From contig JAVHYG010000002.1 in the NCBI GenBank assembly GCA_031119195.1, positions 3,892 through 32,508 of the forward strand: a stretch of 28,617 bases of DNA. The letters run 5' to 3'. Positions 7,089 to 14,726 of the stretch are shown one piece after another (within the stretch, counting starts at the first letter, position 1; each line of letters starts with the position of its first letter). Made by a program: the position numbers and the translations under genes. The notes under the pieces were generated by a model. The model was not told where the DNA came from, searched no databases, and saw only the letters and a program-made list of their open reading frames with translations. This DNA is from Rickettsiella sp. (GTDB taxonomy: Bacteria > Pseudomonadota > Gammaproteobacteria > Diplorickettsiales > Diplorickettsiaceae).

Positions 7089-8354
7089 TTAAGAAAGCAT
7101 AATCCTTAGTTTTTCTCCAGGCTTTAATTGATCCGTCGCAAGCTGGTTCCATTGTTTTAATTTTTTTACCGATACATGATACTGCTTGGCAATTCCCGTT
7201 AAAGTGTCCCCTCGTTTGACGAGATGGACTTGAGTCGAAGTATCAGCGTTTTTATCTTTGGTTTCTATTGTAGACTGATTACTTACTAATTGAACACTCC
7301 CTTTTTTACTTTGCTTTAAAACAGAACCATTGCTAGATAATGCGGCCAAGTGTTTCCTATATAGTGCAACCCTATCAATAGGTAAAGTTAGCTGTCCCTG
7401 TGTCAAAGTAGCCGAGTTATTTTTAACACCTGGGTTTAGCTGCTTAAGCTCTGATAAGTTCATATTTGCCAACTTAGCGGCATGCGTTAAACTTATTGCC
7501 TTTTTCCCTACATCTACTAATTCTAGATAAGGCTTATCACTAATAGCAGGTAAGTCTACTCCATATTTAACAGGATTTTTAACGATCGCAGCCAACGCTA
7601 ATAAACGCGGAATATATGAACGCGTTTCAAAAGCCAATGGCAGTGCCCAGAAATGGGTATTTTTATCGTGCTGCGTATTATGGCGTATCGCATTCTGCAC
7701 GTTACCCTCACCAGTATCGTAAGCTGCAATAGCCAATAACCAGTCTCCACCAAAAAAGCTCTTTAGATAAGTCAAATAATCTAAAGCCGCATTGGTTGAA
7801 CTATAAAGGTCACGGCGACCATCAAAACTTTTATCTTGATGAACACCACGCGCACGTGCTGTACTAGACATAAGCTGCCATAGTCCCGCCGCCCCTGAAG
7901 AAGCATTAGTAGCCGATGGATTATAACCACTTTCAATTATAGGTAATAACACTAATTCGGTCGGTAAATTACGTTTTGTGACCTGCGTATAAATATAATA
8001 CATATAAGGAGCGGCACGGCTAACCGCATCATTCAGGTAAGCCGGATTTTTAACAAACCATCGAATCTGCTCCTGGACGGCAGGCTGATTTTCTTCAGCT
8101 GCTGTTAACTGTAAATGATCTCGAATTGGACCCCACAGCGTTCCTTTATTCACTGCACTATAAAGGGCTTTAGCACTACGAGATTCTAAATTGCCCCCAG
8201 TCGAAAAACTTTGAGCGGCTTTGTCAGGACCGTTTTCGTCCGTCGTCGATGTTACACCTAAAGGGGGAAACTCAACACAAGCTGTTATACCTATTGCTAA
8301 AACAAGCAATAAAGATAATAATAATGTATAAATTTTAAGCGTTTTATAAGTCAT
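7089..8354 (-). CDS. mltD: Membrane-bound lytic murein transglycosylase D
   Basis: MltD cleaves the MurNAc-GlcNAc bond of peptidoglycan, forming 1,6-anhydroMurNAc, from the periplasmic face of the outer membrane. The 421-residue protein begins with a signal peptide whose hydrophobic core (about 8-24) ends in ITAC, a weak lipobox giving lipid-modified C26. The transglycosylase (SLT) domain covers about 115-240. Its catalytic glutamate is E141 in LLPIIESGYNP, followed by SGAAGLWQLM and AYDTGEGNV (family consensus AYNxGxGxV). A degenerate LysM-like stretch lies around 283-326. One clear LysM (about 376-419) ends the protein; E. coli MltD carries two clear copies. In E. coli gloB is adjacent, but here the next gene is the YafS-like methyltransferase on the opposite strand. 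Confidence 0.93.
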   Translation of the reverse strand: MTYKTLKIYTLLLSLLLVLAIGITACVEFPPLGVTSTTDENGPDKAAQSFSTGGNLESRSAKALYSAVNKGTLWGPIRDHLQLTAAEENQPAVQEQIRWFVKNPAYLNDAVSRAAPYMYYIYTQVTKRNLPTELVLLPIIESGYNPSATNASSGAAGLWQLMSSTARARGVHQDKSFDGRRDLYSSTNAALDYLTYLKSFFGGDWLLAIAAYDTGEGNVQNAIRHNTQHDKNTHFWALPLAFETRSYIPRLLALAAIVKNPVKYGVDLPAISDKPYLELVDVGKKAISLTHAAKLANMNLSELKQLNPGVKNNSATLTQGQLTLPIDRVALYRKHLAALSSNGSVLKQSKKGSVQLVSNQSTIETKDKNADTSTQVHLVKRGDTLTGIAKQYHVSVKKLKQWNQLATDQLKPGEKLRIMLS

Positions 8355-8398
8355 AATTGAATGTTACGGGGCCTACCTACAGAGGTCAAGCCAAAAGG

Positions 8399-8433
8399 CT
8401 TACATATAGAAAAGGAATCAGCCTATATGTAAG
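8399..8433. other. Hairpin in the mltD/methyltransferase divergent gap
   Basis: CTTACATATAG (8399-8409) and CTATATGTAAG (8423-8433) form an 11-bp perfect stem with a 13-base loop. The hairpin starts 45 bases upstream of mltD, so it could be in its leader RNA or be a DNA-level operator. The rest of the 277-base divergent gap (8355-8631) shows no gene and no promoter I would defend. If gloB was once here, as in E. coli, no trace of it can be read. Confidence 0.35.
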
Positions 8434-8631
8434 TTAAACGCCTACATTTTAATCTTCTCTTTTTTTCTAGCAATAAAGAATAAAAAAATAGCAAAAAAGA
8501 TTTTAAATCCAAGAAAATCCATAAACCTACTCAGCCCTACTAAAGAGCTTTTCGCGTAAGTCTGGCTTGTGCCATAATAAGGCATGGATCTCTTCCCTCA
8601 ATTAAGCTCTTGCTAAAATTGGAAAAATGCT

Positions 8632-9345
8632 TTGAATTACGATAACGCCCTCAAACTTGAGGAGAATCGATTAACAGCTTTGCTGCCTAATTATTCAGGT
8701 CAGCATTTACTACAGCTAGGGGGCTGCAATTTGTTAAGTCTAGTAAAAAGCCCAATTTTACATAAAACCTACATTAGCCATCTCTTCCCACCGAACCTTC
8801 TCAACTACTCTTGCCTACAGAGCACCTACACTGATTTACCCTTTGCCAGCGATAGTATTAACTTTGTTCTTTTACCCCACACTTTAGAATTTGATAAAAA
8901 AAATGCAAAACTTATTCTGAATGAAGCCTGGCGAATATTAACCCCAAATGGCCATTTAATGCTTTTAGGCATTAATCCTTTTAGCCTGTGGGGACTCTAT
9001 CGCCTTTTTTCTTTTAGGAGTTCTTCTGCTTGTGATGGTTACTTTTATAGCATACAAACTATCTGTCAGTGGATTCATTACCTTGGCGGTCAAATATCTC
9101 ACATAGAAAGCTTCTTATTTCGCCCCCCATTTACAAGTAATCCTGGAAGATGGCTATTTTCCAAACTTCTATGGTTAGAGAAATTATCCCCCTGGCTATT
9201 CCCCTACTTAGGAGGAATCTATTTAATTATCGCTCAAAAACAAGTAAAAGGGCTTAATAAATTAGGTCTAATTTGGCAGTTTCCTCAAATCCTAACTGAC
9301 AAAACGGCGCTAGCTCCCAATGCGAGAGGGGTTCACTTTGTCTGA
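8632..9345 (+). CDS. YafS-like SAM-dependent methyltransferase-fold protein
   Basis: This 237-residue protein resembles the Methyltransf_11-type proteins encoded beside rnhA in gammaproteobacteria (E. coli YafS). Support comes from LPFASDSINFVLLPHTLEF (69-87) and the segment EAWRILTPNGHLMLLGINPFSLWGL (98-122), which follows the family pattern closely. The usual glycine-rich SAM loop (DxGxGxG) is poor here (HLLQLGGCNLLSL, 25-37), so activity is uncertain. No substrate is known to me. The start is TTG: there is no ATG in frame, an in-frame stop lies at 8614-8616, and GGAAAA sits just before. The end overlaps rnhA by 8 bases if rnhA starts at TTG 9338. Confidence 0.75.
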   Translation: MNYDNALKLEENRLTALLPNYSGQHLLQLGGCNLLSLVKSPILHKTYISHLFPPNLLNYSCLQSTYTDLPFASDSINFVLLPHTLEFDKKNAKLILNEAWRILTPNGHLMLLGINPFSLWGLYRLFSFRSSSACDGYFYSIQTICQWIHYLGGQISHIESFLFRPPFTSNPGRWLFSKLLWLEKLSPWLFPYLGGIYLIIAQKQVKGLNKLGLIWQFPQILTDKTALAPNARGVHFV

Positions 9346-9796
9346 ACAAGCTTTCGTAGAAATTTTTACAGATGGGGCCTGTCGAGGGAATCCAGGTCCT
9401 GGGAGTTGGGCAGTACTTCTACGTTATAAGGACAAGGAAAAAATGCTATCCGGTACTGAGCTCAACACTACCAATAATAGAATGGAACTCATGGCCGCAA
9501 TTCAGGCTTTAATAACATTAAAAAAATCCTGTCATGTTTCTTTGAGTACCGATTCGCAATATGTAAAAAAAGGGATTACTGAATGGTTACCACAGTGGGA
9601 AAAACGAGCCTGGAGAACTGCAAATAATCGTCCTGTTAAAAATTGCGATCTTTGGAAACAATTGGTGAAGCAAGCGAGTAGACATAAAATTCAATGGAAA
9701 TGGGTAAAAGGACACAGCGGACATCCTGAAAATGATCGTGTCGATAAACTTGCAAACTTGGCATTAGATAAAATTCTAAAAAAAATCTTAATCTGA
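9338..9796 (+). CDS. rnhA: Ribonuclease HI
   Basis: RNase HI degrades RNA in RNA-DNA hybrids, such as primers and R-loops, in the cytosol (EC 3.1.26.4). From TTG 9338 the protein has 152 residues, near the 155 of E. coli. The four catalytic acids are D12 (VEIFTDGACRGNPGPG), E50 (NNRMEL), D72 (STDSQYV) and D136 (ENDRVD), with the catalytic histidine H126 in KGHSGH. An in-frame ATG at 9320 would add six residues, but it has no ribosome site, whereas TTG 9338 has AGAGGGG seven bases upstream and gives a family-like N-terminus. It overlaps the methyltransferase gene. dnaQ, its usual divergent partner, is absent and replaced by a decayed gene whose stop lies 2 bases away on the other strand. Confidence 0.95.
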   Translation: MSEQAFVEIFTDGACRGNPGPGSWAVLLRYKDKEKMLSGTELNTTNNRMELMAAIQALITLKKSCHVSLSTDSQYVKKGITEWLPQWEKRAWRTANNRPVKNCDLWKQLVKQASRHKIQWKWVKGHSGHPENDRVDKLANLALDKILKKILI

Positions 9797-9797
9797 C

Positions 9798-10384
9798 TCA
9801 ATAGTTACATGAAGTCTCAATAGAGCCGCAAGATACGACTGCCCTAAGTTCTGGAATGAATAAATCAAAAAATTCCTCTACTTGAATTTCCTTTTCAGAT
9901 ACTATTATTTTATTTATAGGCTTCTTTCTACCGAAAGCCCATTCCCATAGTTTACCAATACAGACACTTTTCGCTTAGTTACCCTGTATCGCATTGTGTA
10001 AAGATTGTATAATTGTCTGATATTAGTAGAAACTTTAAATGCTTCATAATTTTTTTCAATAAAATTAATAATTCGATGCACAGCAATATAGGCCAAACTA
10101 CGAAGTGCCATATCTAAACCACCAGAAATCTCAGCGTACTCAATATTATTTATGCCTACTTCATATTGCGAAAAAATACTATTAGCCGTTTCTCGCAATA
10201 CTCCCTGAAAATCACTCATACGAAAAGCATTAGTCGCATAAAGCACTCTTTTCTGTTTTTTCCAAATTAGATTTAGAAATACAATTAAAACTTGCCAACA
10301 AATAAAAAATTACAGATATAAATGGCATTATTATAAGTGGGATAATAGTTAATATTGCTTCAATATCACTTATTTCTTTTTCAT
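9798..10384 (-). pseudogene. Frameshifted gene, one membrane segment then a helical domain
   Basis: Three overlapping minus-strand reading segments join into one protein of roughly 195 residues if three homopolymer lengths are changed by one base. ATG 10384 opens MKK and stops at once unless the A5 tract 10377-10381 gains one A. The frame then encodes EISDIEAILTIIPLIIMP and a hydrophobic segment ending ISVIFYLLASFN. At the A6 tract 10256-10261, loss of one A joins it to the 110-codon frame (GTG 10246 to stop 9914). At the A4 tract 9968-9971, gain of one A continues into 58 stop-free codons starting CIGKLWEWAFGRKKPINKI and ending at TGA 9800-9798. The product would have one N-terminal membrane segment and a helical body. 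I recognise no family. It could be a dead gene, sequencing error in homopolymers, or a gene rescued by slippage. The 110-codon middle frame could also be an intact short gene. Confidence 0.5.
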
Positions 10385-10509
10385 TTTATTGTCAGTAAAG
10401 TGAGATTTTAAATGATAAGGTGCTACCCCCGCCACGATTAAATTTAATAAATTTCTTACAAAAGCTATATAAGGAGAGATCCAATGAGAATGCTCTTTAC
10501 CACTTAGCA

Positions 10510-10838
10510 CTACTTTACTTTATTTTCCATTTCTTTATTCATTTTTTCAAAAAGAATCAATAAAAATATCCTTACGCGACTTAGCTTGCTCATGATATAT
10601 TCCATCATTAAGCAAGAATATATATATTCATTATCACTATCAGTTGATGTTTGATCACTACTAACATCATTAGTTTGATCTGCAAAAACAGATGAACAAA
10701 ATAACTAGACGTACCATCATAAGAAATTTTAGCATCCCACGAGTAATTTGAAGAAGCTTGCAACGGACACGAATAGAAGAGATTCGGTAAAGAAGCGCTT
10801 TTCTTTTTCCTTTTTAGATCCGATCTAAAGTTAGGCAT
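10510..10838 (-). pseudogene. Frameshifted small gene, Ser/Asp-rich
   Basis: ATG 10838 has a good ribosome site (AGGGA, five bases upstream) and opens MPNFRSDLKRKKKSASLPN, then SNYSWDAKISYDGTSSYF. At the T4 tract on the coding strand (AAAA at 10698-10701 on +), one extra T moves reading into a frame open for 64 codons. That frame begins FADQTNDVSSDQTSTDSDNE and continues to a hydrophobic/basic end (RVRIFLLILFEK) and TAG 10512-10510. Joined, it is 109 residues: basic start, Ser/Thr/Asp-rich middle, short hydrophobic segment near the end. Without the correction the frame runs to 10608 with an unlike, Ile/Val-rich tail. A GTG at 10889 is in frame but lies in a hairpin. I do not recognise the protein. 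Confidence 0.45.
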
Positions 10839-10882
10839 TATTTCCCTAAATTTATTTTTGTATATTCTATAATTATATGCCA

Positions 10883-10922
10883 AATGCACTTGAAATTGCG
10901 AATTTGCAATTGCAAGTGCATT
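10883..10922. terminator. 17-bp hairpin in the decayed zone
   Basis: The arms 10883-10899 and 10906-10922 pair over 17 positions with a single A-G mismatch and a 6-base loop (GAATTT). On the + strand it runs into TTCTTTT, so it could act as a terminator in that direction. On the minus strand it sits between the small ORF after lpxC and the frameshifted gene at 10838, with no T-tract. It may mark the end of the ftsQAZ-lpxC transcript. Confidence 0.4.
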
Positions 10923-10967
10923 CTTTTCGCGACGGGAGTTTTTAACAGGAGAACCTCAGTTCTTTCC

Positions 10968-11150
10968 TTATTGGGGCACGTAAGCTTTTGCGTCCCATGC
11001 AATTGGAATACCGCTCGTAGTGTATTTAAAAAATTCGCTGTTTAAACTAATAGCAGTATTTAATTTTAAATAAAATACCTCACAATAAAAATATAACCAA
11101 GATGCAGAAAACTTAAAAGAATAAAAAGTATAAATAAGATACACAGCCAT
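10968..11150 (-). CDS. Small ORF overlapping the lpxC stop, unknown
   Basis: The 60-residue ORF starts at an ATG that shares a base with the lpxC stop (TAATG), an arrangement typical of translational coupling. The first 35 residues are strongly aromatic and hydrophobic (YLIYTFYSFKFSASWLYFY). The rest ends FFKYTTSGIPIAWDAKAYVPQ. In E. coli the gene after lpxC is secM, a secretion-monitoring arrest peptide that controls secA. I see no SecM arrest motif (FxxxxWIxxxxGIRAGP) and no secA here, so this is not called secM. The WDAK motif also occurs in the frameshifted gene downstream, which may hint at a shared origin. It may be a relic or a chance ORF. Confidence 0.4.
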   Translation of the reverse strand: MAVYLIYTFYSFKFSASWLYFYCEVFYLKLNTAISLNSEFFKYTTSGIPIAWDAKAYVPQ

Positions 11151-12106
11151 TAATTAGCGGCTAACGGAACTCGTCGATAGGCCAAAGGTGCTTCTACTTC
11201 ATCTGCAAATTCAACATATTCCCATGCTGCAGCATTATCTAATAAACGACGAAGCAATAAATTATTGAGTGCATGACCTGATTTATATCCACTAAAAGAA
11301 CCGATGAGACTATGACCAAGTAAGTATAAATCACCGACGGCATCCAGAATTTTATGCCTCACAAACTCATCTTCATAACGCAAACCATCTTCATTCAACA
11401 CTCTATATTCATCAACAACAACGGCATTATCAAGACTACCTCCTAAAGCCAAACGAACTTCACGTAGCTTTTCATAATCTGCCATAAAACCAAAGGTCCG
11501 AGCCCTACTCACTTCTTTAATATAGGAAGTTTTCGAAAAATCAATGCTTGCTTTTTGACTACGATTTTGAAAAAGCGGATGATCAAACTCAATTTCAAAA
11601 GAAACTCTAAAACCGTTAAATGGTTCAAAGGAAGCCCATTTATCCCCATCTGTTACTTTTATAGGCCGCTTTATACGAATAAAACGCTTTGCCATACTTT
11701 GTTCTTCAATACCCGCTGATTGAATAAGAAAAATAAAAGGCCCAGCACTGCCATCCATAATTGGAATTTCTGAAGCAGTAATGTCGACATAGGCATTATC
11801 AATGCCTAAACCTGCCATAGCAGACATTAAATGCTCAATCGTCGCAACGCGTACACCATTTTTTAATAAGGTCGTTTGTAAGGTAGTTTCACCTACATGC
11901 TCAGCCCGGGCTTGTACTTCGACAATGGGATTGAAATCAATTCGACGGAAGATAATACCCGTATTAATAGGAGCAGGCCGTAAGGTCAAAATAGCCGTTT
12001 CACCACTATGTAAAGTAATTCCAGCTGCTTTAATGACATTCTTTAATGTACGTTGCTTTAAAGCACGTGAAATTAGAGCTGAGCTGTATTTTTTATAACT
12101 AGACAC
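11150..12106 (-). CDS. lpxC: UDP-3-O-acyl-N-acetylglucosamine deacetylase
   Basis: LpxC is the zinc-dependent, committed step of lipid A synthesis (EC 3.5.1.108), so the organism makes LPS. The 318-residue protein is about 13 longer than E. coli LpxC because of an N-terminal extension before KQRTLKNVI. The zinc ligands are H92 (IEHL), H251 and D255 (VRHKILDAVGD), and the catalytic histidine is H278 (SGHALNN). The start is GTG, two bases after the ftsZ stop, with AAGAGG inside the end of ftsZ; no ATG exists near the family start, so coupling to ftsZ is likely. It ends the ftsQ-ftsA-ftsZ-lpxC group, the conserved tail of the division/cell-wall cluster. Confidence 0.96.
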   Translation of the reverse strand: MSSYKKYSSALISRALKQRTLKNVIKAAGITLHSGETAILTLRPAPINTGIIFRRIDFNPIVEVQARAEHVGETTLQTTLLKNGVRVATIEHLMSAMAGLGIDNAYVDITASEIPIMDGSAGPFIFLIQSAGIEEQSMAKRFIRIKRPIKVTDGDKWASFEPFNGFRVSFEIEFDHPLFQNRSQKASIDFSKTSYIKEVSRARTFGFMADYEKLREVRLALGGSLDNAVVVDEYRVLNEDGLRYEDEFVRHKILDAVGDLYLLGHSLIGSFSGYKSGHALNNLLLRRLLDNAAAWEYVEFADEVEAPLAYRRVPLAAN

Positions 12107-12108
12107 CC

Positions 12109-13275
12109 TTATGAAACCTCTTCTTGTCTACGTAAAAAAGCAGGAATATCAAGATATTCAATATCTGAAGCATTTGAATCAACCACAGGTTTAGCAGAAG
12201 GCACAGCTGTGCTCTGTTTTCGCAACACTGCGGGTCGTTCGAGTTGATGATAATCCAAAGAACCATCAGCTGCTCTTACAAGACTCGCTGTACCTGTCTG
12301 CGTTGAATAAATAGCGCCTAATCCCGTTACTACAATTGTAACCCTCAATTCATCACTTATATCCGGATCAATGACAGTTCCAACAACGACTGTCGCACTT
12401 TCAGAAGTAAAACTCTTTATCACTTCGCCTACTTCCTCAAATTCCCCAATTGATAAATCAGGACCTGCTGTAATGTTAACTAATACACCGCGAGCACCCG
12501 CCAAATCAATATCTTCTAACAACGGACTTGCAATTGCTGCTTCTGCAGCTAAACGCGCCCTATCCTCACCAGAACCAATTCCGGTTCCCATCATGGCCAT
12601 ACCCATTTCCGACATAACCGTTCGAACGTCAGCAAAATCAACATTGATTAAACCCGGACGCGTAATTAATGCCGCGATTCCCTTAACGGCGCCAAATAAT
12701 ACATCATTTACCGCCTTAAATGCATCTAAAAGGCTAACATTTTTACCTAAAACGTTCATTAGCTTGTTGTTGGGTATAGTAATTAATGAATCAACATACT
12801 GGCTAAGGTGTTTTATGCCTTCTTCAGCTAAGTGCAAACGTTTCTTTCCTTCAAACACAAAAGGTTTTGTCACAACGGCTACTGTTAAAATTCGCATTTG
12901 TTTAGCTATTTCTGCAACAACAGGCGCAGCACCTGTACCTGTACCACCACCCATACCTGCGGTGATAAAAACCATATCAGCGCCTTCTAGCGCTGCTCGT
13001 ATACGCTCCCTGTCAGCTTCAGCCGCTTGACGACCTATGTCTGGATTTGCACCAGCCCCTAATCCTTTCGTAATTTGCTGTCCTAGCTGTAATAAGCATT
13101 TAGCCGATGAGTTTTTTAAAGCTTGTGCATCTGTATTAGCACAAATAAACTCAACGCCATCAATATCTTGCGCTAACATATGTTCGAGCGCATTTCCGCC
13201 GCCTCCACCCACACCAATGACTTTTATCACTGCATTTTGTAAAGGGGTATCGACTAAACCAAATAGGGAACTCAT
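12109..13275 (-). CDS. ftsZ: Cell division protein FtsZ
   Basis: FtsZ is the tubulin-like GTPase that polymerises into the division ring. The 388-residue protein shows the GTP-binding G-box MGGGTGTGAAP (108-118) and the T7 synergy loop GLINVDFADVR (208-218) with catalytic D213 and D216. It ends with the conserved peptide DIEYLDIPAFLRRQ, which docks FtsA and ZipA. A variable linker precedes that tail. The start is supported by GAGGAG ten bases upstream. It is preceded by a 164-base gap from ftsA with a candidate promoter, and followed after two bases by lpxC. Confidence 0.98.
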   Translation of the reverse strand: MSSLFGLVDTPLQNAVIKVIGVGGGGGNALEHMLAQDIDGVEFICANTDAQALKNSSAKCLLQLGQQITKGLGAGANPDIGRQAAEADRERIRAALEGADMVFITAGMGGGTGTGAAPVVAEIAKQMRILTVAVVTKPFVFEGKKRLHLAEEGIKHLSQYVDSLITIPNNKLMNVLGKNVSLLDAFKAVNDVLFGAVKGIAALITRPGLINVDFADVRTVMSEMGMAMMGTGIGSGEDRARLAAEAAIASPLLEDIDLAGARGVLVNITAGPDLSIGEFEEVGEVIKSFTSESATVVVGTVIDPDISDELRVTIVVTGLGAIYSTQTGTASLVRAADGSLDYHQLERPAVLRKQSTAVPSAKPVVDSNASDIEYLDIPAFLRRQEEVS

Positions 13276-13300
13276 GATGATATCACTCCTCAGACCTTCT

Positions 13301-13328
13301 ATATTATTTAGGGACTAACGACATTCAA
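13301..13328 (-). promoter_or_regulatory. Candidate ftsZ promoter in the ftsA-ftsZ gap
   Basis: On the minus strand TTGAAT (13328-13323) and TAATAT (13306-13301) are 16 bases apart, each matching 4 of 6 sigma-70 consensus positions. Transcription would start about 20 bases before the ftsZ ATG, leaving room for its GAGGAG. Upstream in the same gap are a perfect 6-bp hairpin (GCATAA/TTATGC, 13364-13381) and an imperfect repeat near 13390-13427 that could terminate or process the ftsA transcript. Separate ftsZ promoters are common in this cluster; these sites are inferred. Confidence 0.35.
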
Positions 13329-13439
13329 ACCATAAACTTTAGATTTCTGCATTTCATTTACTCGCATAATTTGCTTTATGCTTTTTACACGACTGGAAAG
13401 CTATAATTTTTCATTCTTCTAGTCATGTATAATCCCTGA

Positions 13440-14669
13440 TTAAAAATTTTCACGTAACCAATTTTTCATACGGGCTAATTTTCCACGAAACATCGCATGA
13501 TTAGGTTGTTTACGTTGTTCACATTGTTGCTGATAACCATAAAGTAATAGGCCTGTACCCGTCGCGTACATACCATTATTAGTAACTTCATTATTTCCAT
13601 TGACATATTGCGGATTACCTAATCTAACTGGTAACTTGAAAATTTTCTCAGCCAACTCAACGGATCCATTAACATTCGAAGCACCCCCAGTCAATACAAT
13701 TCCTGCTGCAAGAAATTCTTCAAAACCACTACGGTGCAATTCAGTTTTCACTAGGCGAAAAAGTTCTTCATAGCGCGGTTCCACTACTTCCGCTAAAGCA
13801 CGCTTAGATAATGTTCTGCCGGGACGATCGCCAACGCCAGTTACCTCTACCAATTCATCAGAATTCGCCAACTCAGCTAACGCACATGCATATTTTCTTT
13901 TGATTTGTTCAGCACTTTGCGTGGGTGTTCTCAAAGCAACCGCAATATCATTAGTCACCTGATCGCCGGCTATAGGAATAACGGAAGTAAAACGAATAGC
14001 ACCTTGTGTAAAAATAGCAATATCGGTTGTTCCTCCACCAATGTCTATTAAACAAACACCTAATTCTTTTTCATCTTCTGTTAATACAGACTGACTTGAA
14101 GCTAATTGTTCTAAAATAATTTCTGAAACCTCTAAACCACAACGTTGTATACATTTGATAATATTTTGAGCAGCACTCGCAGCGCCTGTTACCATGTGTA
14201 CTTTAGCTTCTAATCGTACACCTGACATACCTATCGGTTCACGAATACCTTCTTGACTGTCAATAATAAATTCCTGGGGTAATATATGTAATATTTTTCG
14301 ATCCGCCGGAATAGCTACTGCTCTTGCTGCATCAATAACCCGTTCAACATCAGCATGTGTTACCTCTTGACTTTGTATCGCTACAATACCATGTGAATTT
14401 AAACTACGAATATGATTGCCTGCTATGCCTGTATATACACTTCGAACAGGATAGCCTGCCATAGCTTCAGCTTCACCCACTGCTTGTTGAATTGAATTAA
14501 CTGTTGCATCAATATCAACAACTACTCCTCGCTTTAATCCTAGTGATGGATGAACGCCTAAGCCAATGACTTCAATCCCATCTGGCTTTACTTCGCCGAC
14601 TAAGGCATTGACCTTAGAGGTACCGATATCTAAACCTACAATTACATTTTTAGTCGGTTTTCTTGCCAT
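13440..14669 (-). CDS. ftsA: Cell division protein FtsA
   Basis: FtsA is the actin-like ATPase that tethers FtsZ filaments to the inner membrane and recruits later division proteins. The 409-residue protein has the phosphate-1 motif GLDIGTSKV (12-20), a second phosphate motif VCLIDIGGGTTDIA (205-218) and the adenosine-region motif GIVLTGGASNVNG (323-335). The 1C subdomain lies between about 85 and 165. The last 14 residues (GKLARMKNWLRENF) form the amphipathic membrane-targeting helix seen in E. coli FtsA. It sits 57 bases after ftsQ and 164 bases before ftsZ, in the standard order. Confidence 0.97.
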   Translation of the reverse strand: MARKPTKNVIVGLDIGTSKVNALVGEVKPDGIEVIGLGVHPSLGLKRGVVVDIDATVNSIQQAVGEAEAMAGYPVRSVYTGIAGNHIRSLNSHGIVAIQSQEVTHADVERVIDAARAVAIPADRKILHILPQEFIIDSQEGIREPIGMSGVRLEAKVHMVTGAASAAQNIIKCIQRCGLEVSEIILEQLASSQSVLTEDEKELGVCLIDIGGGTTDIAIFTQGAIRFTSVIPIAGDQVTNDIAVALRTPTQSAEQIKRKYACALAELANSDELVEVTGVGDRPGRTLSKRALAEVVEPRYEELFRLVKTELHRSGFEEFLAAGIVLTGGASNVNGSVELAEKIFKLPVRLGNPQYVNGNNEVTNNGMYATGTGLLLYGYQQQCEQRKQPNHAMFRGKLARMKNWLRENF

Positions 14670-14726
14670 ATTTACCTTACCTTTAAATAACTACGGAATT
14701 ATTGATAAGCATTAACTTATTAATCT

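Noticed and set aside
10484..10507. Seven-codon + ORF (MRMLFTT) with a strong AAGGAG
   Set aside because: Too short to call, antisense to the 3' flank of a broken gene, and nothing follows it on the + strand.
12371..13030. 219-codon open frame on + opposite ftsZ
   Set aside because: It is antisense to the certain ftsZ gene, has a Ser/Thr/Pro/Ala-rich composition typical of shadow frames, and no ribosome site.
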